From Ovis canadensis (taxonomy: Eukaryota > Chordata > Mammalia > Artiodactyla > Bovidae): DNA of 64,000 bases. The notes beneath the pieces were generated by a model. It worked only from the letters and a program-made list of their open reading frames with translations, did not search any database and was not told the DNA's origin. Positions 10,636 through 22,199 of the stretch are shown piece by piece. A program made the position numbers and the translations under genes. The stretch covers positions 117,766,501-117,830,500 of the forward strand of contig NC_091248.1 of NCBI RefSeq assembly GCF_042477335.2, in the 5' to 3' direction. Within the stretch, counting starts at the first letter, position 1. Each line of letters opens with the position of its first letter.

Positions 10636-10735
10636 GGACTTCCCAGGTGGTGCTAGTGGTAAAGAACTTGTCTGTCAAGGCAGGAGACATAAGAGACTCT
10701 AGTCTGATCCCTGGGTCGGGAAGATCCCCTGGAGT
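10636..10735 (+). mobile_element. Bov-tA SINE head, truncated
   Basis: tRNA-like head through GGGAAGATCCCCTGGAG, where an antisense Bov-A2 joins it directly. Confidence 0.8.
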
Positions 10736-10999
10736 TGCTGCTAAGTCACTTCAGTCGTGTCCGACTCTGTGTGACCCCATAGATGGCAGCCCACCAGGCT
10801 CCCCTGTCCTGGGATTCTCCAGGCAAGAACACTGGAGTGGGTTGCCATTTCCTTCTCCAGTGCATGAAAGTGAAAAGTGAAAGTGGTCGATCAGTCGTGT
10901 CCGACTCTTAGCGACCCCATGGGCTGCAGCCCAGCAGACTCCTTCGTCCATGGGATTTTCCAGGCGAGAGTATTGGAGTGGGGCGCCATCGCCTTCTCG
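10736..10999 (-). mobile_element. Bov-A2 SINE
   Basis: Two antisense BovA half-units separated by GTGAAAAGTGAAAGTGG, beginning with the tail-side TTGCTGCTAAGTCACTTC. Confidence 0.88.
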
Positions 11000-12000
11000 G
11001 CAAATTATGCTAAGAAATTTAAATAAAAATTTTTGAAGAGGAAAAAACCTTATATTCTACAAGTCCGCTGCCACAATTATCTAAGCTTTTCAGTAATGCA
11101 GCAGCAGTATCATTTCAATGCTTTGTCAAACTAATGGCTCAAGAATACTATAAGCCAGGCTTCAGAGCAAAATTAAGATTTTAGTTTTACTAGTTGAGCA
11201 TTTTGTAAGAAATCACAACATAAGTCTAATATAAACATATGTGCCTTGAAGACACTGCTATCAGATAAAATATAAACAGTTTCAAATATGAATTAAACAA
11301 AATTATCCCCAGTGAGTGTGGGGATACTAAAAAAGTGTCCGTTTCTATAAACATCAAAAAGTATTTTTAATTAATTCTTCACTGCATATAAATGTCTGCT
11401 CTATTTGATAACTGCAGCAAACACAATAAACACAGTTATCAAACATCAGCCTGCACCGTAAAGAAATCTTTATAAACAAAGAAATAATAAAATTCCTAAT
11501 AATCTGAGATACAGAAGTGAGAAGGATTAGCAACTGAGTATCTGTCTATTGGTATTTTTAAAATTTTACTTAAGAGACCTTAAGGTTAACATTTTAAAAT
11601 AATTTGGCTACATTACCATGTAGTATTTAATAAGTTTATTTGGGCTTATACCATGAAAGTATCATCTGACTAATCAAAGAATTTTAAAATAAAAATACTA
11701 GTAATTTTGATATCTGTCAACATATCTGGCCCAAACCATGTTTTTCAAAAGAAACTAGGTACAACAGCACCCACTGAAAAACAAAGGTGGGGAGAGGGGC
11801 TGTAATTAATAAGGAACCAATATGAACCAAATCTCCCTACAACACAAGAAATTATTAATCAAATGTACTTCAGATGTACTTTATCTTTGGGGTGTCTGGG
11901 TATGTCCTCACTATAAAAATAGCCTAAGTTAAACAACTGCCCCGTTATACTAATACTGGATCCAAATCAAAGAATCAAGCCGACTCCTGAAGATGTCCTC
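11000..12000. other. AT-rich block of unknown origin
   Basis: About 1 kb of strongly AT-rich DNA between GC-rich surroundings. Read on the minus strand it resembles a vertebrate 3' UTR (many TTTATT and TTTTA stretches), but no coding frame accompanies it and I do not recognise the source. Confidence 0.35.
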
Positions 12001-12009
12001 TGTGCCAGG

Positions 12010-12400
12010 CAATGGGATTACAAAGAGGCATTTGATTAAGACAAGCTCTCTACCCTCAAGGAGCCCATCACTCTCCTAGAGAAGAGAGGGTATTTAAATA
12101 CAGAAACAACAAAAGGGGGCATGATCCAAGTGCCAAGTGAATGTCTGTAATGGATGGAATACTATAAAATAGTAGTACTTCAGGGATTCTAGACTAGAAT
12201 GACCACAGGACTGAAGAGGTTAGAGGCGGCTTTGTGCAATACATAGAAGACATTATTTGAAGGAAAGACAGGCCTTAGACCAAAGGAATGGGGAAAGAAG
12301 AGCATTCCAAACTGGCATACCATCTTTGACAAAGCTTAGGAAGGCAGGAAGGTTTGGGAAACAGTACATAAATCTTATCTGGCTTTGGCAAGTGGTTTCA
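12010..12400. mobile_element. Ancient interspersed repeat (L2/L3-like)
   Basis: Carries GTGCCAGGCAATGGGATTAC, CTACCCTCAAGGAGCCCATC and GGGAAAGAAGAGCATTCC, phrases typical of old mammalian LINE-derived repeats. Family uncertain. Confidence 0.4.
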
Positions 12401-12407
12401 GATAGTA

Positions 12408-12613
12408 AAAGTGAAGTCACTCAGTCCTGTCCGACTCTTTGCGATCCCATGGACTGTAGCCCACCAGGATCCTTCCATCCATGGAATTTTCTAGGCAAGA
12501 GTACTGGAGTGGGTTGCCATTTCCTTCTCCAGGGGAATCTTCCCAACCCGGGGATCGAACCGGGGTATCCCACATTGCAGGTAGACGCTTTACAGTCTGA
12601 GCCACCAGAGAAT
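12408..12613 (-). mobile_element. Bov-tA SINE
   Basis: Full antisense copy from AGTGAAGTCACTCAGTCC to TCTGAGCCACCAGAGAA. Confidence 0.9.
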
Positions 12614-13023
12614 CAGGTAGGGGACTAGCAAAGTTGAGGCAAGAATATTTTTAGGGTAAAATCTGGTTTCTTTAATTTCTTCCCCCAGATTTTAAATGTG
12701 TAAACAAAGACAAAGCTTAAAAATAATGAGGCAGAGATTAGATCAAGTCAACACAATTTACAACAAAATGCCCTACCCGTAAAAACATGGCAGGCTCTCT
12801 TCTCTATAACCTCCACAATACTCATTAATTAGGCTTTGTAGATAACTATAATGGTAAGGATTGAGATTAAAACCTTGATTTAGAACTTTGAAAGGAAAAG
12901 TATTCTTCATTTGAAAGGAAGCTCCCAAATTTCTACTTTTTCTACCAAACAACTAACTTCAGAGTAACCTCTCTCTGTTCTTCAACCCCCTCAAGGGCTT
13001 CATGAATCCTAGGAAATAGCTAT
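12614..13023. other. Intergenic, no recognised element
   Basis: AT-rich, no reading frame or repeat recognised. Confidence 0.4.
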
Positions 13024-13113
13024 CCATTCCAGTATTCTCCCCTGGAGAACACCACGGACAGAAGAGCCTGGTGGGCTACAGTCCTTGGGGTCGCAAAGAG
13101 TGGGACTTGACTG
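13024..13113 (+). mobile_element. BovA fragment
   Basis: Partial body only: CCATTCCAGTATTCTCCCC to GGGGTCGCAAAGAGTGGG. Confidence 0.8.
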
Positions 13114-13290
13114 GGATTTAGCATACATGGCAGAGCACAGCCCCAGGGTAGGATTGGCAGATATAATACAGACCATTCAGTTAAATCCGAATTTCTGATA
13201 AATAAAAGTGTTTTGTTTTTTTTTTAAGGATAAGTATGTCCCAAGTGCTCTATTGTCCGAAATTAAAATTTAACCTGCCTCCTATATTTT

Positions 13291-13445
13291 TCTTTTTTTT
13301 TTTTAATGATGATTGTATTTATTTACTTTTTCTTTTTCTTGGCCATGCTGTGCAGCATGCAAATCTTTGTTCCCCAACCAGAGACTGAACCCACACCTCC
13401 TCCACCAGAAGGTTGAGTCTTAACCACTGGACCTCCAGGGAAGTC
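13291..13445 (-). mobile_element. CHR-type SINE with target-site duplication
   Basis: Antisense copy, poly-T start to CCTCCAGGGAAGTC. It is flanked by a perfect 17-bp direct repeat, CCTGCCTCCTATATTTT, at 13274-13290 and 13446-13462, so its ends are well defined. Confidence 0.92.
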
Positions 13446-13462
13446 CCTGCCTCCTATATTTT

Positions 13463-13910
13463 TACTCACGAAACCAGGCAACTCTATTTCCAGGGACTTC
13501 TGCTGGAGTGGTCTTGGGAACAGCGTTTGAAAAGACCACAGGCTTGTTACTCTTGGGGTAAAGAAGGGGAAGGAGGTGGTGAAGGGGAAGGATCTTAGGA
13601 GGGCAGTTAAACTACTAGAAAGGAAGCTCCCTGAAGACAAATGACTGCGAGAAAAAGTCCGGCAGAAAGAAAACACAATATGAAAACACTTTACATTTAA
13701 TGTCTTCCAAACCCAGGCTATATATTGAATGTGAGGACATATATATGCATGAAAGTGAATTTTAAAAGATATGGAAAGATACATACCAAAGTGATAATAC
13801 TAGTGGGTTTTGCTGTAGGTTGTTTGGAGGATGGGTGGAGGGATTGTCTAGGAGATGTAACCTGATCTGCCATGTCCCCACTTTCTTGAAAGAGAAGGTA
13901 TTTATTGTAT
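13463..13910. other. Intergenic, no recognised element
   Basis: No gene or repeat recognised. Confidence 0.4.
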
Positions 13911-13914
13911 GTAT

Positions 13915-14343
13915 TGTTCAGTTGCGCAGTCGTGTCCGACTCTTTGGGACCTCATGAACTGCAGCACAGCAGGCTTCCTTGCCCTTCACTATTTCCCTGA
14001 GCTTGCTCACACTTATGTCCACTGAGTCAGTGATGCCATCCAACCATCTCATTCTCTGTCACCCCCTTTTCCTTTTGCCTTCAACCTTTCCCAGCATCAT
14101 GGTCTTTTCCAATGAGTCTGCTCTTCACATCAGGTGGCCAAAGTACTGGAGCTTCAGCTTCAGCATCAGTCCTTCCAATGAATATTCAGAGTTGATTTCA
14201 TTTAGGATTGGTTTCATCTCCTTGCTGTCCAAGGGACTCTCAAGAGTCTTGAGAGTCTCCAACTTGATAGTTGAAAGCATCAACTTGTTGGCGCTCAGCC
14301 CTCTTTATGGTTCAGCTCTCACATCTGTACATGACTACTGGAA
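13915..14343 (-). mobile_element. BovB LINE 3' end
   Basis: Antisense copy of the RTE-type BovB reverse transcriptase C-terminus and 3' end (TGTCACCCCC, TTTTCCAATGAGTCTGCTC, GTCCAAGGGACTCTCAAGAG). Frames are degraded. An opposite-facing BovB end lies 75 bp away. Confidence 0.9.
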
Positions 14344-14417
14344 AGTATGTATATTGTTACATAAAAATTCGGTTTTTAAAGAGATGGCATATATTAATAT
14401 TAAGGTTTATTTGTGCT

Positions 14418-14497
14418 AGACAGGGAGGCCAGACGTGCTGTGATTCACGGGGTTGCAAAGAGTTGGACACAACAGAGCGACTGAACTGAACTGAACC
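14418..14497 (+). mobile_element. BovB LINE 3' terminus
   Basis: Short sense fragment, AGGGAGGCCAGACGTGCTGT to the GACTGAACTGAACTGAA tail. Confidence 0.85.
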
Positions 14498-14499
14498 TA

Positions 14500-15130
14500 A
14501 AGATTACTATAAAAATGAAAATAGTTCAACAAGTATATAAAATATAAAAAGCTCTCTTCTGTACCTGGATGTCACTTCTCAGGGGCAGCCAGTGTCCCTG
14601 TTGAGATGGACTGCTCTTCCATTTTCAGCGTGGACTGGAGCTGAGAGGGAGGCTTCCTGACTTGCTTTCCTGCTTAAATATCTTCACCTGGGATGATGAT
14701 CATCACATAATGTTTATAAAAATTAAATTATCTTCCAGGTGTTTTGACTCAGAGAGAGTCAGAGAGGAAAACATGACATGTTTCGCTGTGACATGGTTCT
14801 TCAGAGGGAGAGGCCAAGGCCTGGCTCCCCTGGCCACAGCCACCAACCCAGGCTGGGCTCCACACTCAGAGGCACTCAGGGTTCCATCTGGAATTTGAGC
14901 TGTAGACCACAGTGCTCCTGGGACGCTGGTGATAGGCTCAGGCACTGAGGGGTCAGGAGTGGAGAGACCTGGGGCAGCAGAGTGAGAGCCTGGCCCGTCC
15001 CTCAAACCTGCTTTCTGGATTGTGTCCCCCCTGTCCTGTTTCAGTTCACCACTATTTATGGAGCACAGGCTGTGTGCCTGGCATGTGGGTAAATAGCCAG
15101 GGCACCAGCTTAGGAGCCTGCACCACGGTG
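14500..15130. other. Intergenic, no recognised element
   Basis: No supported gene. A minus-strand 166-codon frame has no recognisable domain or splice context. Confidence 0.45.
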
Positions 15131-15133
15131 ATC

Positions 15134-15386
15134 TGTTTTTTTTAAAAAAATATTTACTTATTTGACTGCATTTGGACTTAGTTGTGGCAAGTAGGATCTT
15201 CAATCACATCATTTTGTTGCAGTACACAGACTTTCCAGATGTGGTATGTGGTTCCATAGTTGAGATGTGCGCAGGCTTATTTGCCCCTTGGCATGTGGGA
15301 TCCTTAGTCCTCCCACCAGGGATCGAACCCACATCCCCTGCATTGCTAGGCAGATTCTTAACCACTGGACCACCAGGGAAGACTGT
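15134..15386 (-). mobile_element. CHR-type SINE, long variant
   Basis: AATATTTACTTATTTGACTG, a diverged centre, then CCAGGGATCGAACCCACATC and TTAACCACTGGACCACCAGG. Confidence 0.8.
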
Positions 15387-15895
15387 CCTCTGTCTTCAGT
15401 CTCTCCCTTTTCAACTGGTTCTTTCCCATCATCATCAAACATGATTAAGCTTTACATGCCTCCTTGGACCCCAAGTCCCCTCCAGCCAACACCTTCTCTA
15501 TTTCTTCCTTATAACAGCCAACCTTTTTTAACAAGGGAATTGTCCCCCCCCTCTCCATTTCGTCACATCCCAAGCACTCCTAAACCACTTACGGTCTGCT
15601 TCAGCCTCACTAGTCTGCCAGCCTTCTTTGCCAAGAACCTAATTTATCACCGGACCCAGCAGACCTCCTTCAGTACCTCTTACCTCTCAGAAGCTCTCGC
15701 CATTGTCAGTCATTGCCTCATCCTCACGCCCCATGCCTCTGTGGCTTTCCTAGCCCCGCACTCTGCTGGGTTTCCTTTACTGCCCCGCTGCTCCTCCTTG
15801 AGTCTGTTCCCAGAGCTCTCCACTCTCCGTCATGTCAGGGAGTCTCCAGCTCTCTCTCCAGCCCAGATCTTTCTCCTGACCTTGACCATAACAGC
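15387..15895. other. Pyrimidine-rich intergenic stretch
   Basis: A 228-codon plus frame crosses it, but composition is simple C/T-rich and no domain is seen. Possibly a worn ancient repeat. Confidence 0.4.
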
Positions 15896-15897
15896 TG

Positions 15898-16366
15898 CGC
15901 CATGGGTTGGATTTTGTCCCACAACCCTGTCTTGCCCCAAACTTATAGGTTGAAGTCTTAACCCTGAGAGCCTCAGAATGTATCCTTATCTGAAATTAGG
16001 TAATTAGTTAAGATGAGGTCACATCGCAGTAGGGTGGACCCCTAATCCAATATGACTGGTGTCCTTATGAAAAGGGGAGGTGTGAATACAGACACACACA
16101 CTAGGAGAACGCCTTGTGAACACGAAGGCAGAGATCGGAGTGAAGTGCCTACAAGTCAAGGGATGCCAGAGATTGCTGGCAAGCCACCAGAGCTCAGGGA
16201 GAGGCCTGGAACCAGTTCTTCCTCGCAGCCCTCAGGAGGAACCAGCCCTGTTGATGCCATGATCTTGGACTTTCAGGCTCCAGAACTGTGACACAATAGA
16301 TTTCTATTGTTTAAGTCACTGGGTTTGTGGTACTTTGTTACAGCAACCCTGGGAAACCAATACAAG
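15898..16366 (+). mobile_element. MaLR-type (MLT1-like) LTR
   Basis: Near full-length solitary LTR: TTAACCCTGAGAGCCTCAGA, GACTGGTGTCCTTATGAAAA, CTCCAGAACTGTGACACAAT, TTTGTTACAGCAACCC. No internal viral genes. Confidence 0.6.
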
Positions 16367-16552
16367 TGTCTCCAGTTCAGATGGCTCCCTGTCAGGGGGA
16401 CAGCTTACCCTGATGGTTCACTGCCACTGATTCAGCTGGGCCAATCAGATTGGCCCTTGCAGGAATTTGGCACTTGATTCTGAGAGATCTGGAGCTGGGA
16501 GTTGTCATAACTCCCTAGAGCTCCACAGCTCCACAGCTCTCTAGAGACAAAG

Positions 16553-16615
16553 GGGCTTCCCAGGTGGCACTAGTGGTAAAGATCCCACCTGCCAATACAG
16601 GAGACGCAGAAAAAC
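16553..16615 (+). mobile_element. Bov-tA head fragment
   Basis: GGGGCTTCCCAGGTGGCACT to CAGGAGACGCAG only; the body is absent. Confidence 0.75.
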
Positions 16616-16659
16616 TCACTGGTAAAACTTACCTGAGCCTGGAGTTTGTAGGAAAAGTT

Positions 16660-17095
16660 TGATAAGAAATTCAATTTCTATAATAGATATAGGACTACAA
16701 TATTCAGATTTTCTGTTTCATCATGTTAGTTTGGGAAAGTTGTGTTTTTCAAGGAGTTTGTCCATTTCATGCCTGTTTTCTAATATATTGGCAAAACATT
16801 GTTCAAAATACTCCCTTAATATTTAAAAATTTTTTAATCTATTTATTTGGCTGCATCAGGTCTTAACTATGGCATGCAGGCTCTGGGGCAAGTGGGCTTA
16901 GTTGCTCTGCCACATGTGGGCTTTTAGTTCCGCAACTAGTGATGGAACCCATGTCCCCTTCATTGGAAGGCGGATTCTTAACCACTGGATCATGGGGAAG
17001 TCCCTCCCTTAAATGCCTGTGGAATCTGTTATGATGGTCCCTCTCTCATTGGACTTGATATTTTCTTAGTCATTACTCACCTGATGGGTGAAATT
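16660..17095 (-). mobile_element. L1 ORF2 fragment split by a SINE
   Basis: Antisense L1 text (TTTTTCAAGGAGTTTGTCC, TTTCATGCCTGTTTTC) ends at 16819 and resumes at 17004 after a SINE insertion. No open frame. Confidence 0.6.
16820..17003 (-). mobile_element. CHR-type SINE inserted in L1
   Basis: Antisense SINE with TTATTTGGCTGCATCAGGTC and TTAACCACTGGATCATGGGG. The direct repeat CTCCCTTAA at 16811-16819 and 17004-17012 is its target-site duplication. Confidence 0.85.
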
Positions 17096-17590
17096 TCAAC
17101 TTGCATTTCTTGAGGCGTGAATGAGGTTGAACACGCTTTGTTCACTGCGTTGCTGACGAGTATCTTTGGCAGCCTCAGTGAAGAGGGCCACGGAGGTTCC
17201 GTCTGAGGCCTGTTCCAGATCACGAGTTGGTTCCAGGAAGTGGCCCAGCAGGTACCCTTGTCACCTGCTGGCAAACCACAGAGCTCACTGCTCCAGGAGG
17301 CTGATGGTATCTGGCCTGTCTGAGTGTAAACTGAACCACAGCTGGTCGCTCCCAGAGAAGGAGCAGACACGCCCAGCCCTGGCTCTTGGCTGATGTCACC
17401 CGCTGCGGCATCCTGAGCCCTTCCTGGGCCCCTGGATGCTCAGATGAGGAGGGGGAGGTTTCTGCATGGCTGGCTCGCTGGCACGGTCCATCTTCAGTTC
17501 ACATTCCTCCTGCTCAGAACCTCAGGGGCCCCCGAGCGAGCGTGGCACCCCCCGCCCAGGGCCCCGGTCCCTCACCTGTGACTGTCTTCA
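17096..17590. other. Intergenic, no recognised element
   Basis: Moderately GC-rich with no supported exon. Confidence 0.4.
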
Positions 17591-17594
17591 TAGC

Positions 17595-17790
17595 ACTCGG
17601 CACTGTTTTGGACCAACGTGTTCATATATTTGTTTTGTCACTTAACGTTTGTCTCCAGCCCTCTAGCAGCCACTGTTTTGTATCCCCAGGACAGTACCTG
17701 GCAGGCCCTTCTATGGTTCTCTGCTGACATTACCCCTGGTGACATATCATGAATATTTATGAAATAAACATTGTTGAATGGGTGCTGGGT
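17595..17790 (+). mobile_element. L2 LINE 3' end
   Basis: TATCCCCAGGACAGTACCTGG and TATGAAATAAACATTGTTG match the 3' end of L2. Confidence 0.65.
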
Positions 17791-18078
17791 GGGGTGCTTG
17801 ACATATCTTGTCTCATTTCTTCTTCCTCCCCCACCCTCTGACAATTTTTGACAAATTTTAAACATTAAGGAAAATGGAAAGCATACCCAGTGAACACGAA
17901 CACTTGCAGAGCCTCCAACGGTTAGCATATAATCATACTTGCTTTGTGGTTCTCTCCACACAGATGTAGTTTTTGTTGGTGTTGAACCACGTAAATGAGC
18001 TTCAGACCTCAAGAAACTTGTGCCTAAATACTTCCGCATGTTATCACCCATGAATACAGTGTTCTACGGAGGTCCACT

Positions 18079-18288
18079 GGCTTCCCTGGGGCTCAGCGGT
18101 GGAAAATCCACCTGCAATGCTGGAGGCACAGGAGCCACAGGTTCAGTCCCTGGGCCAGGAAGATCCCCTGGAGGAGGGCATGGCAACCCACTCCAGTATT
18201 CCTGCCTGGAGAATCCCATGGACAGAGGAGCCTGGCGGGCTACAGTCGACGGGGTTGCAGAGTTGGACACAACTGAAATGACTCAGCA
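18079..18288 (+). mobile_element. Bov-tA SINE
   Basis: Complete sense copy: GGCTTCCCTGGGGCTCAGC to GACACAACTGAAATGACTC. Confidence 0.9.
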
Positions 18289-18354
18289 CAGTATGGACCA
18301 TCCTCGTGCCAAGAAGTGAACAAGTACTCCACACCAGATGATGTTACAGAGACA

Positions 18355-18424
18355 TCCCCCCAATTAAATCCCCCCATTTTAAATTCCCCCAATTAGTTTA
18401 AATCCCCCCAATTAGTTTCAAACT
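18355..18424 (+). repeat. Short imperfect tandem repeat, C5-6 then AATTA/TTTAAAT
   Basis: About four units of 14-20 bp, each starting with five or six C and followed by AATTAAAT, ATTTTAAAT, AATTAGTTTAAAT or AATTAGTTTCAAAC. Confidence 0.85.
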
Positions 18425-18429
18425 AGGGT

Positions 18430-18625
18430 CCAGTCAGTTTATTTTGGTACAGTGCATTCGGCTGTGAGGTCTATTTACTCTTCACCTTAATAACCCTGTG
18501 GAGAAGACACTAAAATTCCTACTTTACAGGAAATTGAGAGTGAGAGAGGTTGAGACACTTGCCAGGGTCACACGACCATGAAGTGGGAGACTTGGGATGC
18601 GGTCGTGTATCTCTGAACCCTAGAC
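18430..18625 (+). mobile_element. MIR SINE
   Basis: TAATAACCCTGTGGAGAAG, TACTTTACAGGAAATTGAGA and ACACTTGCCAGGGTCACAC are core MIR phrases. Confidence 0.75.
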
Positions 18626-19428
18626 ACGGTTTTTCTCCCCATTTCCTACTTGTTGCCCACCTTGGCCCTTGGAGGTTTCTCTCCCAGTCTCTGGAGGCTC
18701 CCTGCAAGTCATGGGCTGAGGCCGAGGTGAGGGAGCTGACCCAGTTACTCAGCAGTTACTCACTTTCAAGTTCCTCCAGCCGCCTCCTCACCCCGATCTT
18801 TTCTCTGTTGCTCTCTGAGACAGTAGCTGTTGGCTGGGAGTGACATGGCATCCTGCTTCTGCCTCGGCTATTTGGTGGAGGATCCACCTGAGCTGGAGGA
18901 GGGATAAATGTAGACCAGTGGAGGAGCAAGTGGTGGCCTGCAGTCAGGTGTGCAGATACAGGGAGGGCTGCAGCGGGGATGAGAAAACGTCCCACCTGGA
19001 CGCATGCAGGCTCACCTGAGGAGACTCAGGAGCCATACGGCAGGAAAACGGCTCCCGAGTCATCGGTTGCTTGCTCCCTGCGTGTCGAAACAAAGAGCCT
19101 CCCTTGCCGGGAGCTCCACTCGTAGAATCCGTTCCCCTACAACACAGCACGCTGGATGCTGTACACTCTGGCTTGTAAGTGACTGACCTGTGTGAACAGA
19201 GAACCCTGATGAATAGACAGTGACACGTGGGACAGACCCAGCCCTCCTGTGGATTAATGTTCCCACTGTGGCTGACCTCTAGGGGTCTGGGGCTCCATAT
19301 GTGGAAAGACCTGGATGGGGGCAGGTGCAAGGAACAGGAAACAGGGGCGGAAAGAGACAGGGAGGGCCAAAGGGGATTGCTCAGTCTCTATAATGTAATG
19401 AGCCTGCTCCTGATTATACATACAGGAA
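18626..19428. other. Intergenic, no recognised element
   Basis: Single-copy looking; short frames only. Confidence 0.4.
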
Positions 19429-19429
19429 A

Positions 19430-19475
19430 AAAATATATATATATATAGATATATATAGGAAATATATATACACGT
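19430..19475. repeat. AT dinucleotide-rich microsatellite
   Basis: Interrupted (TA)n: ATATATATATATAG, ATATATATAGG, ATATATATAC. Confidence 0.9.
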
Positions 19476-19486
19476 ATGTCTCTAAT

Positions 19487-19692
19487 GGGCCTCCCTGGTG
19501 GCTCAGGGGTAAAGAATTTGCCTGCAATGCAGCAGACACCGTTCTGATCCCTGAGTCACAAAGATCCCCTGGAGAAGGGAATGGCAACCCACTCCAGTAT
19601 TCTTGCCTGGAAATCCCATGGATAGAGGAGCCTGGCGGGTCACAGTCCATGGAGTCCCAAGAGTTGGACATGACTTAGCGACTAGACAACAA
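19487..19692 (+). mobile_element. Bov-tA SINE
   Basis: Complete sense copy from GGGCCTCCCTGGTGGCTCAG to ATGACTTAGCGACTAGAC. Confidence 0.9.
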
Positions 19693-21690
19693 CAATATGT
19701 CCCCAGTGTTTCTGTCTCTCTAAAGACCCTGACAAATCCAGCCTCTGTGGTACAGACTCCCTCTTCCCTGCCGTCCTTCCAGGGCCGCACCTCCCAGAGG
19801 CAGCTCCACACCTCCACTCGTGCCCTCCCCGGCCGAGGTCCTGCCCCTCCCTGACCCTCCGGGGCAGGCACCTGGCACTGTGGGAATGCCTGTCCCCACC
19901 TAGTCCCCGCCAGCCTCGGGCTGTTCTTTGGACTCAGTCCCTGGAGTCCTCCTCCATCCAAAACCTCTAATGTTATGATTATTTTATGAGTCTAGGCAGG
20001 CTTTTAAAAACGAAAGCACTCAACTCTCCCCTGGGGCTAGGAACAATTCAATTTCTAGGACACAAAGTCCAACCGCCCTCTGAAGAGGAAGAAGCAGAAA
20101 AATACCTCTCTTTTGGTAGTGAGTCCATCGGAAACCCAGGTGGCTAACTTCAAATCAGACCATTCCTGCCAGTCGGCTTTGTCTCTTCACTGCGGTCGGG
20201 AGCAGAGGGGATGAGATGCTGGGCTTGCGCTCACATCAGAGTCCAGGGGAGTTCAGGGCCTGCACTGTTGAATGCACACCCTGGTCAAGAGACCCACCAC
20301 TGAGCTCTGTGCCCAGGCCCCAGGGGTGAGTGACCACAGTGGAAGATGTGGGGGTCTCCCTGCAAGACCCCAACTACCTTCTCAAGGCGTACCGTGCAGA
20401 CCTGAGTGAGGACAAAGAGCCTGGTCTTCCCAGGAGGGTGGGCTGCTCCAGTGTGGCCCGATGCTGGGCTACATGGTGGTATTGGAGACAGCAGGCAGCC
20501 CAAGGCCACTCAGGACAAAAACGGCGAGATGAAAGGCCTCAGCAGCCCCACGGCCCACAAGGGGGTCCCCGACTGTCTTTCAGGCCCTAGACTTGGCTCT
20601 GTCAGGGTTGAACTGACCTGGTTACTTCTGCTGGTCGGAGATGAGGGGCCGCCTGGCTCAGGCATGGAGTCCTCTGCCCTCCCAGGCCCCGGCCCATCCC
20701 GCTTCTCTAAGGGCTCCGTCTCCCTGCTGCCATCTGTACCCTGAGTCCCTCCACCCACCTCAAGACAGATGGTGCTTCCCGAGACCTGTCTCACATACTG
20801 GAAGGGCCCCACACCCTCAAGGACTTTCCAAGTGAGACATAAGAGGGGTCTCACATTTGCACTGTGACCCTCCCCCCCCAGGGCTACCCACTCCCTTCAT
20901 GAGGGAGCAGCCCCGGGACCCAGGGGATTCTCCACACCCTGCCCCCAAATCCTGGCCACCTCTCCTCCCTGCCGACCTGATGCCAGGACACCCCATGGCC
21001 ACAGGAGCAGGCCTTGTGAGGCTCTTCCCTGCCCGGGTGAGTAACACTGGTAATGATCACACCCTTCAGGGGAGGCCAGGAGCAGGCGAGAGTGTGACGC
21101 CCTGGCACTGACGCCCGTGAAGCAAGTCTAAGCCGGGGCGGGGGTTTCCATCAGACTGGGCTCTTGGTGATGTACAGACGCTTTCCAAGCAGTGTGTGTA
21201 TTTGTGCAGACCCTCCCCAGTCCTGTACCCGTGATGCCTGTGACTTGGCTGCCAGCCTGTCGAATACAAGGAGACGGATGGTTGGATGGAGACGCTCACA
21301 GCACAGAGTAAGGTGGAGATACTCCCAGGTGTGGTCCATGTGCATCAAAACACCCCAGCTTTCTAGAAGACGTTAAAGCAAAACTGCAGGCAAGTAGAAA
21401 ACAAGAAGCTTTCTCCCCCCAAAATAAAAGCCAGTGAAAAACTGATGTCTGATGGGGAGACTATGGGAGATCTCAGGCTGTGAAGGAAACTATTTAGGAA
21501 ACTGTTAGTTTTAGGGAACTATTTAGTTTAAACGGCTTGCTAAAATTTCTTTTATTTCTGTAAAATAAATCTGGCAGGGAAAGCTAGATTTTTTATAACA
21601 ATGCAGACTGAGAACTTTCTCTACCATGTACCATGAAGGTATACAGCTATCTATCTAACATCTTTCTTTCATCTATTTATCATAGAGAGT
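19693..21690. other. 2-kb single-copy-looking intergenic stretch
   Basis: GC-moderate and free of recognised repeats. Overlapping frames of 70-150 codons occur on both strands, none with a domain or convincing splice signals. No gene is called. Confidence 0.4.
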
Positions 21691-21693
21691 GGC

Positions 21694-21976
21694 ACGGAGA
21701 AGGCAATGGCACCCCACTCCAGTACTCTTGCCTGGAAAATCCCATGGATGGAGGAGCCTCGTAGCCTGTAGTCCATGGGGTCGCTAAGAGTTGGACACGA
21801 CTGAGCGACTTAACTTTCACTTTTCACTTTCATGCATTGGAGAAGGAAATGGTAACCCACTCCAGTGTTCTTGCCTGGAGAATCCCAGGGACGGCAGAGC
21901 CTGGTGGGCCGCCATCTATGGGGTCGCACAGAGTCGGACACGACTGAAGTGACTTAGCAGCAGCAGCAGCAGCAGA
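21694..21976 (+). mobile_element. Bov-A2 SINE
   Basis: Two BovA half-units and an AGC repeat tail (about six AGC at 21957-21976). Confidence 0.9.
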
Positions 21977-21986
21977 GTAGTGGCAG

Positions 21987-22195
21987 AGGGCTTCCTAGGT
22001 GGTGCAGTGGCAAAGAATCTGCCTGCCAATGCAGGAGACACAGGAGACTCAGCTTTGATCCTTGGGCTGAGAAGATTCCCTAGAGAAGGAAATGGCAACC
22101 CGCTGCAGTATTCTTGCCTGGAAAATTCCATGGACAGAGGAGCCTGGCAGGCTACAGTCCATGGGGTTGCAAAGAGTCAGATAGACTGAGCATGC
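21987..22195 (+). mobile_element. Bov-tA SINE
   Basis: Complete sense copy immediately after the Bov-A2 tail. Confidence 0.9.
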
Positions 22196-22199
22196 CCAC

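Noticed and set aside
13979..14419. 146-codon plus-strand frame
   Set aside because: Antisense translation of a BovB LINE end.
15267..15953. 228-codon frame, rich in serine, proline and leucine
   Set aside because: Crosses a SINE, a C/T-rich stretch and the start of an LTR; no domain.
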